Shown: positions 1 through 9,243, numbered from the stretch's first letter. The stretch is 64,000 bases of DNA from Novosphingobium sp. Fuku2-ISO-50 (GCF_001519055.1 NZ_KQ954292.1:1-64000); one strand, 5' to 3'. The notes: a model not told the origin generated them from the letters alone. Program-made: numbers and translations.

Positions 1-62
1 AGAGATCAGCGCTTTGGGGAACCCACTTTGTCAACAGGACCTAATCCTAGTAGGGACATTGT

Positions 63-494
63 TCACACCGAATGGCCCCCGCACTCTGACGCTTCGCCAC
101 CATTTTGATCATTAGCTGGAACAGGCGGAGGGCATGGTGCCATCCCAAACTGACCCAGCAAATCCCGCAACGATTCCTGCTGCTGAAGTAGCGCGTCGAC
201 ACAATCCGCAGCGCTATCGACGCAAGCATCGTGGTCAGGATCGCTCATGTCCAGCACCTGCGCGACAGCTTGCAGGAGTCGGAGCATAGCAGGTGCCCGA
301 GCCATAAGGCGCAGATTGGCGAGTGCCTCATCATAACGGCGGGTTCCAGCCTGCCGGACCGTGCCGATGCAGGTGTAGCTGCGGGTCACTGGATCCATGG
401 CCGTGATCTCTGCAACCCAATGGAACGGCCAGTCGGCGGTGGTGCGGCAAAGGCTGCCTTCGCGCCATTCGCCAGAGGTGGGCAATCGGAACAT
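63..494 (-). CDS. Hypothetical protein of the integrated element
   Basis: This 143-residue protein is not recognised. The start at 494 is chosen because a GGAGA Shine-Dalgarno sequence lies about nine bases upstream; an ATG at 536 would overlap the preceding gene. The protein is soluble, with a helical middle and an acidic, Cys-containing segment (DHDACVDSAADC) followed by a Gln-rich stretch. It has no signal peptide or membrane segment. It is the last visible gene of the ArdC-led set read leftward (946-1848, then 518-949, then this gene), so an accessory role in element maintenance or transfer is plausible but unproven. Confidence 0.55.
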   Translation of the reverse strand: MFRLPTSGEWREGSLCRTTADWPFHWVAEITAMDPVTRSYTCIGTVRQAGTRRYDEALANLRLMARAPAMLRLLQAVAQVLDMSDPDHDACVDSAADCVDALLQQQESLRDLLGQFGMAPCPPPVPANDQNGGEASECGGHSV

Positions 495-517
495 AATGAT
501 CTCCAGAGAAAGCACGA

Positions 518-949
518 TCAGGCGGCTTCGAGCCAAGGCTGATCGACAGGCTGATGGATAGGGGCAAAGCCGAGGCGCGCAGCGGAGGCCTCGAAAGTCG
601 GCGCGATGCTAGTGAGCCAACGGCGGGCGGGGCCGGAAACATCGCTCCATTCGCAGCGTATGCGGTAATCGCGGTCGATCCGCTCACCGATCCAGACGGC
701 GGCTTGGCCGTCGAGGCAGGTCAGGCCGATGTCGGCATAGGGATTGCGCAGAAGCACCCGATGCGCGGTCCCCCGCCAGCGGTGGATAGGATCGAAGGAT
801 CGCATATCCCGCTGCATGTTCGTGCGGATCGCTGCCACCAGATCGAGATAGGCCGGATACCAGTCAGCGGGCGAAATGCCGGACATGATGCGGCAGGCAG
901 CCTGTGCGCCGTCAGGCCAGAAGGAGGCGATGGCCACGGCGCGCCTCAT
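518..949 (-). CDS. Hypothetical protein translationally coupled to ArdC
   Basis: This 143-residue protein of unknown function starts with an ATG that overlaps the ArdC stop codon (ATGA overlap at 946-949), which indicates coupled translation. It is rich in Trp and Arg and has no signal peptide. The middle (VLLRNPYADIG, then CLDGQAAVWIGERIDRDYRI) reads like a compact alpha/beta domain, but I cannot place it in a family. The next gene starts only 23 bases beyond its stop, so the three genes are probably one transcript. Hypothetical genes of this kind commonly accompany ArdC on conjugative elements; that context is the only functional hint. Confidence 0.6.
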   Translation of the reverse strand: MRRAVAIASFWPDGAQAACRIMSGISPADWYPAYLDLVAAIRTNMQRDMRSFDPIHRWRGTAHRVLLRNPYADIGLTCLDGQAAVWIGERIDRDYRIRCEWSDVSGPARRWLTSIAPTFEASAARLGFAPIHQPVDQPWLEAA

Positions 950-1848
950 GCAGCCAGCGGCAAAGGCGCCACCGCCGCCTTGTGCGCCGCGTGGATCCAG
1001 TCGGCGGCGGCCTGCGCCTGCGCGGCGGCATTAAAGATCGCCTTGGGATCGTGGCGTAAGGCACCCAGCCAACTGGCGAGATAGGCGGCGTGGTCTGGCC
1101 GAGGCGTGTAGGCGAGCCCTAGATCAGCCATCAGGTAGCTGGCGCCAAGTTCGGCGACCAGTTCCTCCCGCGCTCGAATGCTGCGTTCCTTATGGTAGTC
1201 GCGCAGCGTCTCACGGGCTAACCTGTCCACATGTCCACTCGCGTGGCAAACCTCATGTGCGAGTGTGGACACGAGGTCGAGGTCATGGTCGAAAGCCGTG
1301 CGCTCGGGCATGAATACCTTGTCGATGTCGGGGCGGTAATAGGCGTCATGCAGGCCATACTCGACCGGGACGCCGAGCCCTTCGAGGAAGGCCAGCGCAT
1401 CGGCGACCGAGGTGGTGATGGGCGCAACTTCCTTCTCGGCGGCATCTTCGGCGCCGTCCACCTGATCGCGGTTGAAGACGACGAAGCTGCGCGCAAAAAA
1501 GCGGGCGCGGCTGTCACCTTCGCCGCTCGCTTCGACGGGCGCATCGCCGCGCTCGACTTTCTTCCAGAGAATGACATGGGTGCCAATCTCACCCTTGCGC
1601 ACCTGCCCGCCATGGGCGCGCCACTGCTGATAGGTTGCCCAAATGCCCGAGGCGTAGCCGCAGGCATCGGCGGTCGCCCAGAGGACGAGGCGGTTGATGC
1701 CGGAATAGCGCCGGCCAGCCACGCTGGTCGGGCGCATGACCGGCGCGCCGGAATGGTGCCAGGGCATCCGCCATTCGCCCGCGCCGGATTCGATCGCGGC
1801 GACAAGCTGGGTGGTGACGGTGGCGTAGATGTCGTGACGGGGCTTCAT
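946..1848 (-). CDS. ardC: ArdC-family antirestriction protein (ssDNA-binding, zinc metallopeptidase-like)
   Basis: This 300-residue protein has the two-part ArdC layout. An N-terminal ssDNA-binding domain (about residues 1-130, with the conserved INRLVLW and W-KGE-GT segments) is followed by a metallopeptidase-like domain. The zinc motif HEVCH is at residues 198-202, and a candidate third ligand lies in REELVAE near residue 230. Family members protect incoming single-stranded DNA from host restriction during conjugation. The start at 1848 has a GGAGA Shine-Dalgarno; an upstream in-frame extension to 2028 would run into the parB-like gene and is rejected. It lies downstream of that gene on the same strand and is coupled to a following hypothetical gene, as expected for a transfer or establishment operon. 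Confidence 0.85.
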   Translation of the reverse strand: MKPRHDIYATVTTQLVAAIESGAGEWRMPWHHSGAPVMRPTSVAGRRYSGINRLVLWATADACGYASGIWATYQQWRAHGGQVRKGEIGTHVILWKKVERGDAPVEASGEGDSRARFFARSFVVFNRDQVDGAEDAAEKEVAPITTSVADALAFLEGLGVPVEYGLHDAYYRPDIDKVFMPERTAFDHDLDLVSTLAHEVCHASGHVDRLARETLRDYHKERSIRAREELVAELGASYLMADLGLAYTPRPDHAAYLASWLGALRHDPKAIFNAAAQAQAAADWIHAAHKAAVAPLPLAA

Positions 1849-1889
1849 GGGATGGTCTCCTCCTGATCCGAGCCTTGCTCGCAGGTTCG

Positions 1890-1925
1890 CCATCCTCCTC
1901 CCGCTCTGGTACGGAAGGAGGATGG
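1890..1925. other. Perfect 10-bp inverted repeat upstream of ardC
   Basis: CCATCCTCCT at 1890-1899 pairs exactly with AGGAGGATGG at 1916-1925 across a 16-base loop. It sits between the parB-like stop and the ardC start. No T-tract follows it in the direction of transcription, so it looks less like a terminator than an mRNA hairpin or operator. The shared word TCCTCCCGCTCT also occurs at about 9284-9295, upstream of the large helicase gene. Confidence 0.45.
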
Positions 1926-1951
1926 GTTCGGTGGCTGTTCGAGGTTGAGGG

Positions 1952-3976
1952 TCAGGCCGCTTGGCTGAGCGGGTCGTCGGCATCGTTCTGGTTGGCCGCG
2001 TCGAGCGGCAGGTCTTCGGCATCCGCATGCCCGTCGTCGAGGGTCATCCCGCCGTCGAGCGGGTCGCCAGCAACACCGTCAAAGCGCATCACATCGGGCA
2101 CCCAGGCGAGCGCCTTGGCCTTGATCTCCGGCTCGATGATCGTGTCACCCGAACACAGGCGCGCGGCAGCGGTCGCCAGTTCGGTCTTTTTCGCCGCCGC
2201 GTAGCGCAGGGCGATTTCGGGATCGAATTGCCCGAGGATGCTGAGGATCTGCGCCTTCTTGATGCGGTCGAAGAAGTTTTCGGCACCCGGGCGCCAGTGC
2301 TGGGCCATGTCGATGCCAATCTCGGCACCCAAGCGGCTCTGGAAGGAGCAGGCGTGTGTGCCGCTGACAAGGCTCGCCTTGAGGCTCTGGCTGACGGCAT
2401 AGGCGAGCCAGCCCGCCTTCACGCTATCGTCCAGCAACCGGAAGGCGAGGAAGGAGGCGAAGCTGTCCTCCTCGCTGGCCCAGTCATTGGGCAGGTTGGC
2501 GCGCTGCTGCTCGAGTTCGGTCACCGCCGCGCTGGCCGGAATGCCGGTCAGGCCCGAAGGCTCGTTGCGGTCGGTAATGCGGATGGTGCAGCCCGTGTCG
2601 GAGTGGCCGAAATGCCCTGCAGACCCAAGCGCCAGGCTGAAGATCGCCAGATCGAGCGCCAGCGCTGGATCATGGGCGATGTGGAGCGCCAGCACGTCGC
2701 GGCGATCCTTGGACATCTGCTCTTCGAGCGAGCGTGGGAGGCTGGCCGAAGGCGCAGGTTCCTCGCCCTCGGTCTCGGCAGTGCCCACGGGCTCGCCCGA
2801 TGCGGAGGGCCGCCGCGTGGGCTTGGTCGAGGTGTAATAGGTTTCCAGCAGGCGCGGCTGACCATCCTTGCCGAGCACGAGGAAGGTGCCGACGTTGGGC
2901 TTGTCCTCTTCGGGGATGAGCAGGTCGGTGTCGCCGAGCTGGTCATGCTCGGTATCGAGCGCGTTGTATTCCGACTCCAGCGCCTCGACATTATCGCCTT
3001 CATCGGGTGCGTCGAGGATCTCTGCGATCTCGGTCATCCGGTCAGAGATTTCCTCCATTCGGGCCTGAGCTTCGGGGCTGGGCTCGGCCCGGCGCGGCCA
3101 ATAGGCGTGCAGATCCTTGGTCTCGTCGTAGGTGACATGGGTCGCCAACGTCGGCTTCACCCAAGCAAGCTTGGAGCCGAGTTCGGCGACCTCGGCCTCA
3201 TGCGCCAGCTTCTTGGCGGCGAGGTCCATGGCAAGATCGCCATCGAGCCAGCGGCCTTCGCCCTCGGCGGCAAAGAGGTCGCGCTCGATCCGGCCACCGC
3301 AGGCGACATATTCGGCCTCGCCCAGAAAGCGGGCGATGGGGTGATCGGCCGAGAGGCTTTCCTCGGCAATCGCGCGGCGGATCGCCTGCGGATTGTCGGC
3401 CTGCCAACTCGTCGACAGGCGCTCCCACGCTGCCGCCTGCCGCTCGCGATCATCAGTCGAGCCATAGGCCATGGCAACGTCGAGCGTGATTTCACCAGCG
3501 GCGAGCGCAGCGAAGATCGGCCCGGCCAGATCAGCGAGGCGCAGGCGGCCCTGGACGTGGCGGACCGTGACGCCGAATCGACGCGCCACGGCTTCAGCGT
3601 CGGCGCCGCCATCGACGATGTCGCGATAGGCCCGTGCCTCGTCTGCTGGCGTCATGGCTTCACGGATCAGGTTTTCGGCAAGGCTGATCTCGCGCGCGGC
3701 AGCGTCTTCGCTTTCGCAGAGTCGCACGTCAATCGCGTAATCCTTGGGCAGCACGCCGCGTTCGATCAGCAGGCCGATCGCGCGCCAGCGGCGGCCACCG
3801 GCGTGGACATCGTAGAGGGTCTTCTTGCCCACAGAGGGGCTGACGATCAGGGGTTGCAGCAGGCCGTGTTCGGCGATGCTGGCGGCCAGGGCCTCAAGGC
3901 CCGCGTCGCCATTGGCCTTGCGAACATTGCTCTCGGAAAGACGCAGCTTGGCGTGCGTCAGGGTGGTGGACTGCAT
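1952..3976 (-). CDS. ParB/RepB/Spo0J-family partition protein (large form)
   Basis: This 674-residue protein begins with a ParB domain. The nucleotide-binding box has HAGGRRWRA at about 58-66 and ENLIRE at 101-106, and a helix-turn-helix follows at about 128-150. The remaining 500 residues are an extended, partly acidic region not seen in chromosomal ParB, which is usually about 300 residues. Large ParB-like proteins of this type occur on alphaproteobacterial plasmids and ICEs next to ardC and a Strawberry-notch helicase, as here. The start at 3976 is preceded by GGGAGA. Because the element encodes a separate ParA plus RHH pair 11 kb away, this protein may act in transfer or gene regulation rather than classical segregation; that is inference. 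Confidence 0.8.
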   Translation of the reverse strand: MQSTTLTHAKLRLSESNVRKANGDAGLEALAASIAEHGLLQPLIVSPSVGKKTLYDVHAGGRRWRAIGLLIERGVLPKDYAIDVRLCESEDAAAREISLAENLIREAMTPADEARAYRDIVDGGADAEAVARRFGVTVRHVQGRLRLADLAGPIFAALAAGEITLDVAMAYGSTDDRERQAAAWERLSTSWQADNPQAIRRAIAEESLSADHPIARFLGEAEYVACGGRIERDLFAAEGEGRWLDGDLAMDLAAKKLAHEAEVAELGSKLAWVKPTLATHVTYDETKDLHAYWPRRAEPSPEAQARMEEISDRMTEIAEILDAPDEGDNVEALESEYNALDTEHDQLGDTDLLIPEEDKPNVGTFLVLGKDGQPRLLETYYTSTKPTRRPSASGEPVGTAETEGEEPAPSASLPRSLEEQMSKDRRDVLALHIAHDPALALDLAIFSLALGSAGHFGHSDTGCTIRITDRNEPSGLTGIPASAAVTELEQQRANLPNDWASEEDSFASFLAFRLLDDSVKAGWLAYAVSQSLKASLVSGTHACSFQSRLGAEIGIDMAQHWRPGAENFFDRIKKAQILSILGQFDPEIALRYAAAKKTELATAAARLCSGDTIIEPEIKAKALAWVPDVMRFDGVAGDPLDGGMTLDDGHADAEDLPLDAANQNDADDPLSQAA

Positions 3977-4176
3977 GATAGGGTCTCCCGCGCTGGGGTC
4001 GAGAGGCCCGGATCATGGAGACGCTTTCGCCTCCAGGGGGCCTCGCCCCCATGGCTTTCCCCTTTTCTCTGGGCGTTTGTTTCCTCACGGCTCGTGGGGC
4101 GCTAAGGCAGCGATCCGAACAGTTTGCATCGCCGATTCCCCCGTTCAGCCTTGCAAAAGCGCCTCTTGAAAAAATG

Positions 4177-4187
4177 ACCTTTAAGGT
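4177..4187. promoter_or_regulatory. MqsA-type operator upstream of mqsRA
   Basis: The sequence ACCTTTAAGGT is a perfect palindrome about a central T and ends nine bases before the mqsR start codon. It closely resembles the AACCTTTTAGGTT-type palindromes bound by Escherichia coli MqsA at its own promoter. The inferred role is autorepression of the operon by the MqsA-like antitoxin encoded at 4513-5004. Confidence 0.7.
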
Positions 4188-4196
4188 GTAGTAGAC

Positions 4197-4511
4197 ATGC
4201 CGGTAAAGCGGACCCCGCACCATGACCTCAAAGCGATCCAGGCCAAGTTTGCTGATGTGGACACGCTTGAGATCACGAGCAAGGCGGCTCGCGATGCCCA
4301 GAAGATCGGCTATTCGCTCGAGGATATTGTCGATGTCGTGCAGGCGCTGGAACCGGGTGATTTCATCAAGTCCGAGACCGCGCACAACCCGCCGAACCAT
4401 CGGCTGTGGCACGACACCTACAACATCCCTTGCGATGGCCTCTGGTTGTATCTGAAGTTTGCCGGCGAGACATTGATCGATGTCGTGCTGACATCCTTCA
4501 AGGAGGTTTGA
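4197..4511 (+). CDS. mqsR: MqsR-family toxin (mRNA interferase)
   Basis: This 104-residue protein matches the MqsR family along its length. It has KRTPHHDL at the N-terminus, an FIKSETAHN...HRLWHDTYN segment, and YLKFAG...IDVVLTSFKEV at the C-terminus, the latter corresponding to the LIVSFKEK end of E. coli MqsR. MqsR is a RelE-fold ribonuclease that cleaves mRNA, typically at GCU, and is neutralised by MqsA. The toxin precedes the antitoxin, as is usual for this family, and one base separates the genes. The pair is oriented against the flanking element genes and has its own operator, so it reads as an addiction module that stabilises the element. Confidence 0.88.
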   Translation: MPVKRTPHHDLKAIQAKFADVDTLEITSKAARDAQKIGYSLEDIVDVVQALEPGDFIKSETAHNPPNHRLWHDTYNIPCDGLWLYLKFAGETLIDVVLTSFKEV

Positions 4512-4512
4512 G

Positions 4513-5004
4513 ATGAGCGAGACGCGAATTCACCCAGAGACGGGCCAGGAACTGCGCCGCGACACGCGCCCGCAGACGGTGTGCGTCGGCTCGCTCTCGC
4601 GCGTCGTCGACGTGCCGGGCTGGTATCCTGATGGCGATGGGGACGCCATCCATAGCGGCGAGGATCTGCAGGCCTTTGACGAGGCGTTCAAGGAACTGCG
4701 CGAGGCCTATGCTGCACGCATCAAGACTGTGCGGAAGAAGCTCGGCCTGACCCAGGAAGAGGCTGGCGTCATCATTGGTGGCGGTAAGCGGGCTTTCCAG
4801 AAGTATGAAAGCGGCCGCACGCCGCCAAGTGACGCGGCAGTGGGCCTCATCGAGATACTGGCCCGTCATCCCGAGGAGGTCGCAACTCTGCGGTCGTTCC
4901 GCATGGTGACACCAAAGGCGATGACGCCGGATCCGCGCTCTTCGGGTGCGCCCTCGCCTATCGACAAGCGCATCAAGCGCGGTGTTCGCAACGCCGCGGC
5001 TTGA
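4513..5004 (+). CDS. mqsA: MqsA-family antitoxin lacking the zinc-binding domain
   Basis: This 163-residue antitoxin and transcriptional regulator has a C-terminal Xre-type helix-turn-helix at about residues 74-125. The segment VRKKLGLTQEEAG, GGGKRAFQKYESG is near-identical in layout to the E. coli MqsA DNA-binding domain. The N-terminal half differs: E. coli MqsA holds zinc with four cysteines, whereas this protein has a single Cys (about position 24) and begins HPETGQELRRDTRP. Toxin neutralisation must therefore use a different, metal-independent surface. A basic tail of about 35 residues follows the HTH. The gene is one base downstream of mqsR, and the palindrome at 4177-4187 is its likely binding site. 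Confidence 0.85.
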   Translation: MSETRIHPETGQELRRDTRPQTVCVGSLSRVVDVPGWYPDGDGDAIHSGEDLQAFDEAFKELREAYAARIKTVRKKLGLTQEEAGVIIGGGKRAFQKYESGRTPPSDAAVGLIEILARHPEEVATLRSFRMVTPKAMTPDPRSSGAPSPIDKRIKRGVRNAAA

Positions 5005-5025
5005 TCGCTTGCTTCTGAGTTATCG

Positions 5026-8000
5026 CTAGGCCGCCAACGCTTGAACGATCTCCCGAGCATTGTTCACCGGCATAAACAGCCGGGTCTGATAGGCGATGAT
5101 CTCGGTGAAGCAGCCCTTGGCCTTCCACGATGGCAACGCGCGGGGATCAAAGCCCACGACCTCAAGCCGCTGCTCGCCATTCACACGCGATCGCTTGAGG
5201 CTCGTGCCAGACAAGGCATCGATAGGCACCACTTTGCCTGCGAGCGCCGCCTCCACCAGTTGATCAGGCGAGAGCGCGATGCGATCGCCGATGCCCAGCT
5301 TGTCGAGCAGCATGTTGACCGCCTCAGCGGGCACGATGCGGCCGAGCAGTGACCGGCCATCCTGTGTGACAAGGCGGCGGACCTGCGCCTCGTCACCCAG
5401 AAGGTTCCAGATCGGCAGCAGGCGACCGGTCGCGAGGTAGAAGCGCTCGGTGTAAGGCTTGGTGGCCAGATCATCGGCTTCGACCTGCCAGGCCTGCTCG
5501 AAAGCCTCGCGCTCACAATCGTCCCAGTGGCTTTCGGCCAGTTCATCGGCGGTGATCCAACTCCGCCCGCCGGGGCGATGCAGCGTGAAGCTGGCGACCG
5601 GCGTGCCATCATCCATCAGGCGGGTTCGCTCAGGGATCAGCAGCGCCACGCGCGAGGACCGGCCATTGCGCAGCAGCCGGGTCTTGGGGCCGATGCGCTT
5701 GGCGATCTCGGCGAGCGGCGTGAACTTGGGCGCCCATTGGGCTTCGAGCGTGAGAAGCTGGGTCGAGGCGCCATTGGCATCCTCGCGCAAGATCCGCTCC
5801 TCGATGATGGTGAGCTTGTCGGCCACCAGCGTCTCGACGCCCGCGTCGAAAGTGCCCGCCTTGCGCGCTGCATCGATCCGTGCCTCGACCAGCCCAAGGA
5901 ATTCATCGAAAACGGCGTTCTGAAGCGCGATAGGCAGGGCCAGAATACGATTGAGCCAGCGCTGGATGGGCGGGAGGTTGTCGGTCAAGCAGCCCTCCTG
6001 CTCGAGCTGGAGGCCGGTGCGCTCGCAGAAATCGGCAAAGGTGATGCTGGTGAGCTTGCCTTGATGCATCAGATGATACCAGCGGGTCAGCGCCTCACGG
6101 GCGTAATCGCTCTCCAGGTTGTCGGCAGGATCGAACAGGTTCTGCCCACCCGTCTGCCGTTGGCCGCGCGTCAGCGCGCCAAGCGCATCGAGGCGACGGG
6201 CAATGGTCGAGATGAACCGTCGCTCGCCGCGGCAATCGGTGGTAACGGGGCGGAACACCGGCGCCGATGCCTGATGGGTGCGGTTGGTCCGGCCAAGGCC
6301 CTGAATGGCGCGGTCCGCCCGCCAGCCCGGTTCCAGCAGGAAGTGCATCCGGCGCTGCTGGTTCTTTGCATCGAGGCTGGCATGGTAGGATCGGCCCGTG
6401 CCACCCGCATCTGAGAAGACGAGGATGCGCTTGGCCCCGCCCATGAAGGCGTTGGCGTCGGCCAGCGACTGGTTAGCGGTGCGCGATTCAAGCCGCTGAC
6501 TGCCATCGGGCAACGTCACGAGACGGCGCGTCCGGCCAGTGATCTCGGCCACCGCATCAGTGCCAAACCGGGAGATGATCGCGTCGAGCGCGGGCACGAT
6601 GGGCGGCAGCGCGCCCAGCAGTTCCAGCGTTTCGGCTTTGATCCGCAGCGCCTCCTGTGAGTGAACCGGATTGCCCGCCTCATCAACCATAGGGCGCGAG
6701 CGCTCATTGCCGTCCTCATCCCAGTAGCTTTCCATGGCGCGCGTCGGGAAGGCATTGTCGAGATAATCCGCGACGATCTCGCGGGGCGACAGGTCGAACT
6801 GTATCTCGGCCCGATCCTCGGCAGAGAGATCGGCAAGGCGCCGGTCGAGCAAGGCTTCGGCGGTCGAGACCAGTTGGATGACGACGCTGTGGTCGGTGGC
6901 CAGTGCGTCCTCGATAGCGGGAAGCAGTGAGGGCAGTTTCATCGACAGCAGAAGCTGGCCGAAGAACCGCTGCTTCGAGCTTTCAAAGCGCGAGCGCGCC
7001 GCTGACAGCGCCTTGCCATTGAGGGTCTTGCCCTCAAGCGGATCGGTGACCCCCGATGCGCCCAGTGCCGCCTCAAGGTTGCGATGGATGATCGCCCAGG
7101 CATCGGCATAGGCGTCGAAATCGGCGATCTGGCGCGGGGTCAGCGCATGTTCGAGGATGTCGTACTCGACCCCAGCATAGGACAGCGCGCGTGCAGTATA
7201 GACGCCCATGGCCTTCAATTCGCGGGCGACCAGTTCCATCGCCGCAATGCCGCCTTCGCGAATGCGCGCGATGAAGGAGGTGCGATCGGGAAAGGCCGTG
7301 CCTTCGCCCCAGAGGCCAAGCCGCGTGGCATAAGCCAGATTGTTCACGTCGGACGCACCCGTGGCTGAGGCATAGATCACCCGGGCGCGCGGCAGGCGGT
7401 TCTGCAATTCGACACCGACGATGCCTTGCTGGGAACCTTTGGTGGCGCCGAACCGTCCTTCACCACCGGCAACACCGCCCATCGCGTGGGCCTCATCAAA
7501 CAGGATCACGCCGTCGAAATCCGGCGTCAGCCACTCGAGCAATTGCTGGAGGCGAGTCTTCTCGCCGGTGCCGCTGCGCAGCGTGGCATAGGAGGCAAAC
7601 AGGATGCCATCGGCCTGTCGAATCTTCGCTTCGGGCTTGATCTTGGATAGAGGTTGAATGTCGAGCGCGATGCCGCCAAGCGCCTGCCAGTCGCGGCGGG
7701 CGTCCTCGATCAGGGCATTGCTCTCGCTGATCCAGAGATGGCGGCGGTGGCCCCGCAGCCATTGATCCATCAGGATCGAGGCAAGCTGGCGACCTTTACC
7801 GGCGCCAGTGCCATCACCGAAGAAGAACCCGCGTCGGTAGCAGGCACCTTCAGCATCGGGCACCAGTTCGAGCCCGCGTTCCGGTACGCGATAACGGCCA
7901 GCAAGATCGGATGAGGTCGCATCGAGCGCATGGACCAGCGTTTCAAGCTGGGCGCGGCTTAGCACGCGGTCGCGGATCACCTTGGCGGGAAGCTGGGGGA

Positions 8001-9243
8001 CGTAGCTGGGCGCTGGAAGCGCGACCGAGGCCATGGCTGCGGATTCCACCAGTTGCGTCGGGTGATCCGCTGCATCGCCAAAGACCAGGCGTTGCGGACG
8101 ATAGGCGACATAGACGCCGATGGCCTGCTCGGCGTCGGCGATTGTGTCGCGGACGGTGTAGGCGAGAGGGATGGCGCCGTTGGCGTCGTTGCTCCGCTTG
8201 GCTGGCTGGAATGTTGGCGCGGCGGAACGGAATCCACCAAGCAAGTGCCCGGTGGATTTGGAAGGCTGAGCCGGTGGCGCGGTCACAAGCGGCAATTCGG
8301 ATACGACGCGGCGTCGCGCCGGAACCTTGGACAGGAACGGAAGCAGGTCTGCAAGGTTCGTTCGGTTGATGACTGTGGTACCGATCGCGCCGGCGCGCTT
8401 GTCGATCACCAGCAGGCGGATCGGGATCGAAGTGCCTTGTTTGGCAAAGGCCCCTTCAAGTCGGGCATGGAATGACACACTCGCACCTTGCAGCGCGCGC
8501 TGGAACAATTCCGCTCGGCGACCTTGGGGCTGAAAGCTATCGGGCATGATGGCAACGAGTCGGCCATCGGGTTTCAGAACACCCAAAGCTGCTGCCAGAT
8601 GGCGCGCTGCCGTGGTGGGATCTTCGAGGCCAGCGGCATTGCGCGCAAATGGCGGGTTCATCAGCACGACGCTGGGGCGCTGCGTCAGATGGACGCCAAT
8701 GCGCGCAGCATCAAAGTCGGTCACTTGCGCGGTGGGGAACAAGTGACGCAGTATCTCCTGACGGACTGGATCGATCTCGTTGAGATGGAGGCTGGCAGCA
8801 TGTCTGGCCCAGATCGCCAGCATTCCGGTGCCAGCGCTGGGTTCGAGCACCACGTCGTCGGATTGGATGTTTGCAATATGGGCCGCCAACCAGGCCAGTC
8901 CAAGTGGTGTCGAGAAGTGCTGATGCTCGACCTGCTCTTCACTGCGGACCGTTTGGGTCGGTAGGCGGGCTTGGAGATCGTTGAAAAATGCGAGTGCCTG
9001 CTGGACAGAGAGCCGGATCGATTGCTCTTGAAGCCATCGGATTACGGCCATTTCCAGCATCTGAAAGCTGTCGCGTTGGGACCATGCCCCCACGGCCGAA
9101 GTGAAGCCAGTAGCGGCCTCCATGGCCGAATTGAGCATCCTGCGGGTGACCTTCTCACCCCCAGCTATATGCGGCACTAAACTGCTGGCGGCTTCAGCAA
9201 GCTGGCCCACATACGCTGCGGGCTCCTGGTGGCAGTGAGGCAT
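5026..9243 (-). CDS. Strawberry-notch-like helicase with N-terminal adenine methyltransferase domain
   Basis: This 1405-residue protein carries two enzymes. The first 280 residues form an N6-adenine-type Rossmann methyltransferase, with the SAM-binding motif EPSAGTG at 134-140 and catalytic NPPF at 196-199. An SF2 helicase of the Strawberry-notch family follows: GDGTGAGKGRQ (a Walker A variant) at 476-486, DEAH at 583-586, and a C-terminal helicase segment with QGLGRTNR near 985. Proteins of this layout are typical of alphaproteobacterial plasmids and ICEs; the role is unknown, and DNA modification or processing during transfer or anti-restriction is suspected. The start has an AAAGGAT Shine-Dalgarno. 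Its stop lies 21 bases from the mqsA stop, in convergent orientation. Confidence 0.85.
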   Translation of the reverse strand: MPHCHQEPAAYVGQLAEAASSLVPHIAGGEKVTRRMLNSAMEAATGFTSAVGAWSQRDSFQMLEMAVIRWLQEQSIRLSVQQALAFFNDLQARLPTQTVRSEEQVEHQHFSTPLGLAWLAAHIANIQSDDVVLEPSAGTGMLAIWARHAASLHLNEIDPVRQEILRHLFPTAQVTDFDAARIGVHLTQRPSVVLMNPPFARNAAGLEDPTTAARHLAAALGVLKPDGRLVAIMPDSFQPQGRRAELFQRALQGASVSFHARLEGAFAKQGTSIPIRLLVIDKRAGAIGTTVINRTNLADLLPFLSKVPARRRVVSELPLVTAPPAQPSKSTGHLLGGFRSAAPTFQPAKRSNDANGAIPLAYTVRDTIADAEQAIGVYVAYRPQRLVFGDAADHPTQLVESAAMASVALPAPSYVPQLPAKVIRDRVLSRAQLETLVHALDATSSDLAGRYRVPERGLELVPDAEGACYRRGFFFGDGTGAGKGRQLASILMDQWLRGHRRHLWISESNALIEDARRDWQALGGIALDIQPLSKIKPEAKIRQADGILFASYATLRSGTGEKTRLQQLLEWLTPDFDGVILFDEAHAMGGVAGGEGRFGATKGSQQGIVGVELQNRLPRARVIYASATGASDVNNLAYATRLGLWGEGTAFPDRTSFIARIREGGIAAMELVARELKAMGVYTARALSYAGVEYDILEHALTPRQIADFDAYADAWAIIHRNLEAALGASGVTDPLEGKTLNGKALSAARSRFESSKQRFFGQLLLSMKLPSLLPAIEDALATDHSVVIQLVSTAEALLDRRLADLSAEDRAEIQFDLSPREIVADYLDNAFPTRAMESYWDEDGNERSRPMVDEAGNPVHSQEALRIKAETLELLGALPPIVPALDAIISRFGTDAVAEITGRTRRLVTLPDGSQRLESRTANQSLADANAFMGGAKRILVFSDAGGTGRSYHASLDAKNQQRRMHFLLEPGWRADRAIQGLGRTNRTHQASAPVFRPVTTDCRGERRFISTIARRLDALGALTRGQRQTGGQNLFDPADNLESDYAREALTRWYHLMHQGKLTSITFADFCERTGLQLEQEGCLTDNLPPIQRWLNRILALPIALQNAVFDEFLGLVEARIDAARKAGTFDAGVETLVADKLTIIEERILREDANGASTQLLTLEAQWAPKFTPLAEIAKRIGPKTRLLRNGRSSRVALLIPERTRLMDDGTPVASFTLHRPGGRSWITADELAESHWDDCEREAFEQAWQVEADDLATKPYTERFYLATGRLLPIWNLLGDEAQVRRLVTQDGRSLLGRIVPAEAVNMLLDKLGIGDRIALSPDQLVEAALAGKVVPIDALSGTSLKRSRVNGEQRLEVVGFDPRALPSWKAKGCFTEIIAYQTRLFMPVNNAREIVQALAA

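Noticed and set aside
1220..1280. GTCCACATGTCCACTCGC and GCGAGTGTGGACAC inside ardC as further partition repeats
   Set aside because: The words encode the conserved HEVCHASGH zinc site, so the resemblance to the parA-linked repeats is probably coincidental.
1961..4105. 714-codon plus-strand frame opposite the parB-like gene
   Set aside because: It lies opposite a gene with ParB motifs; it shows GC-driven open-frame bias and no recognisable domain.
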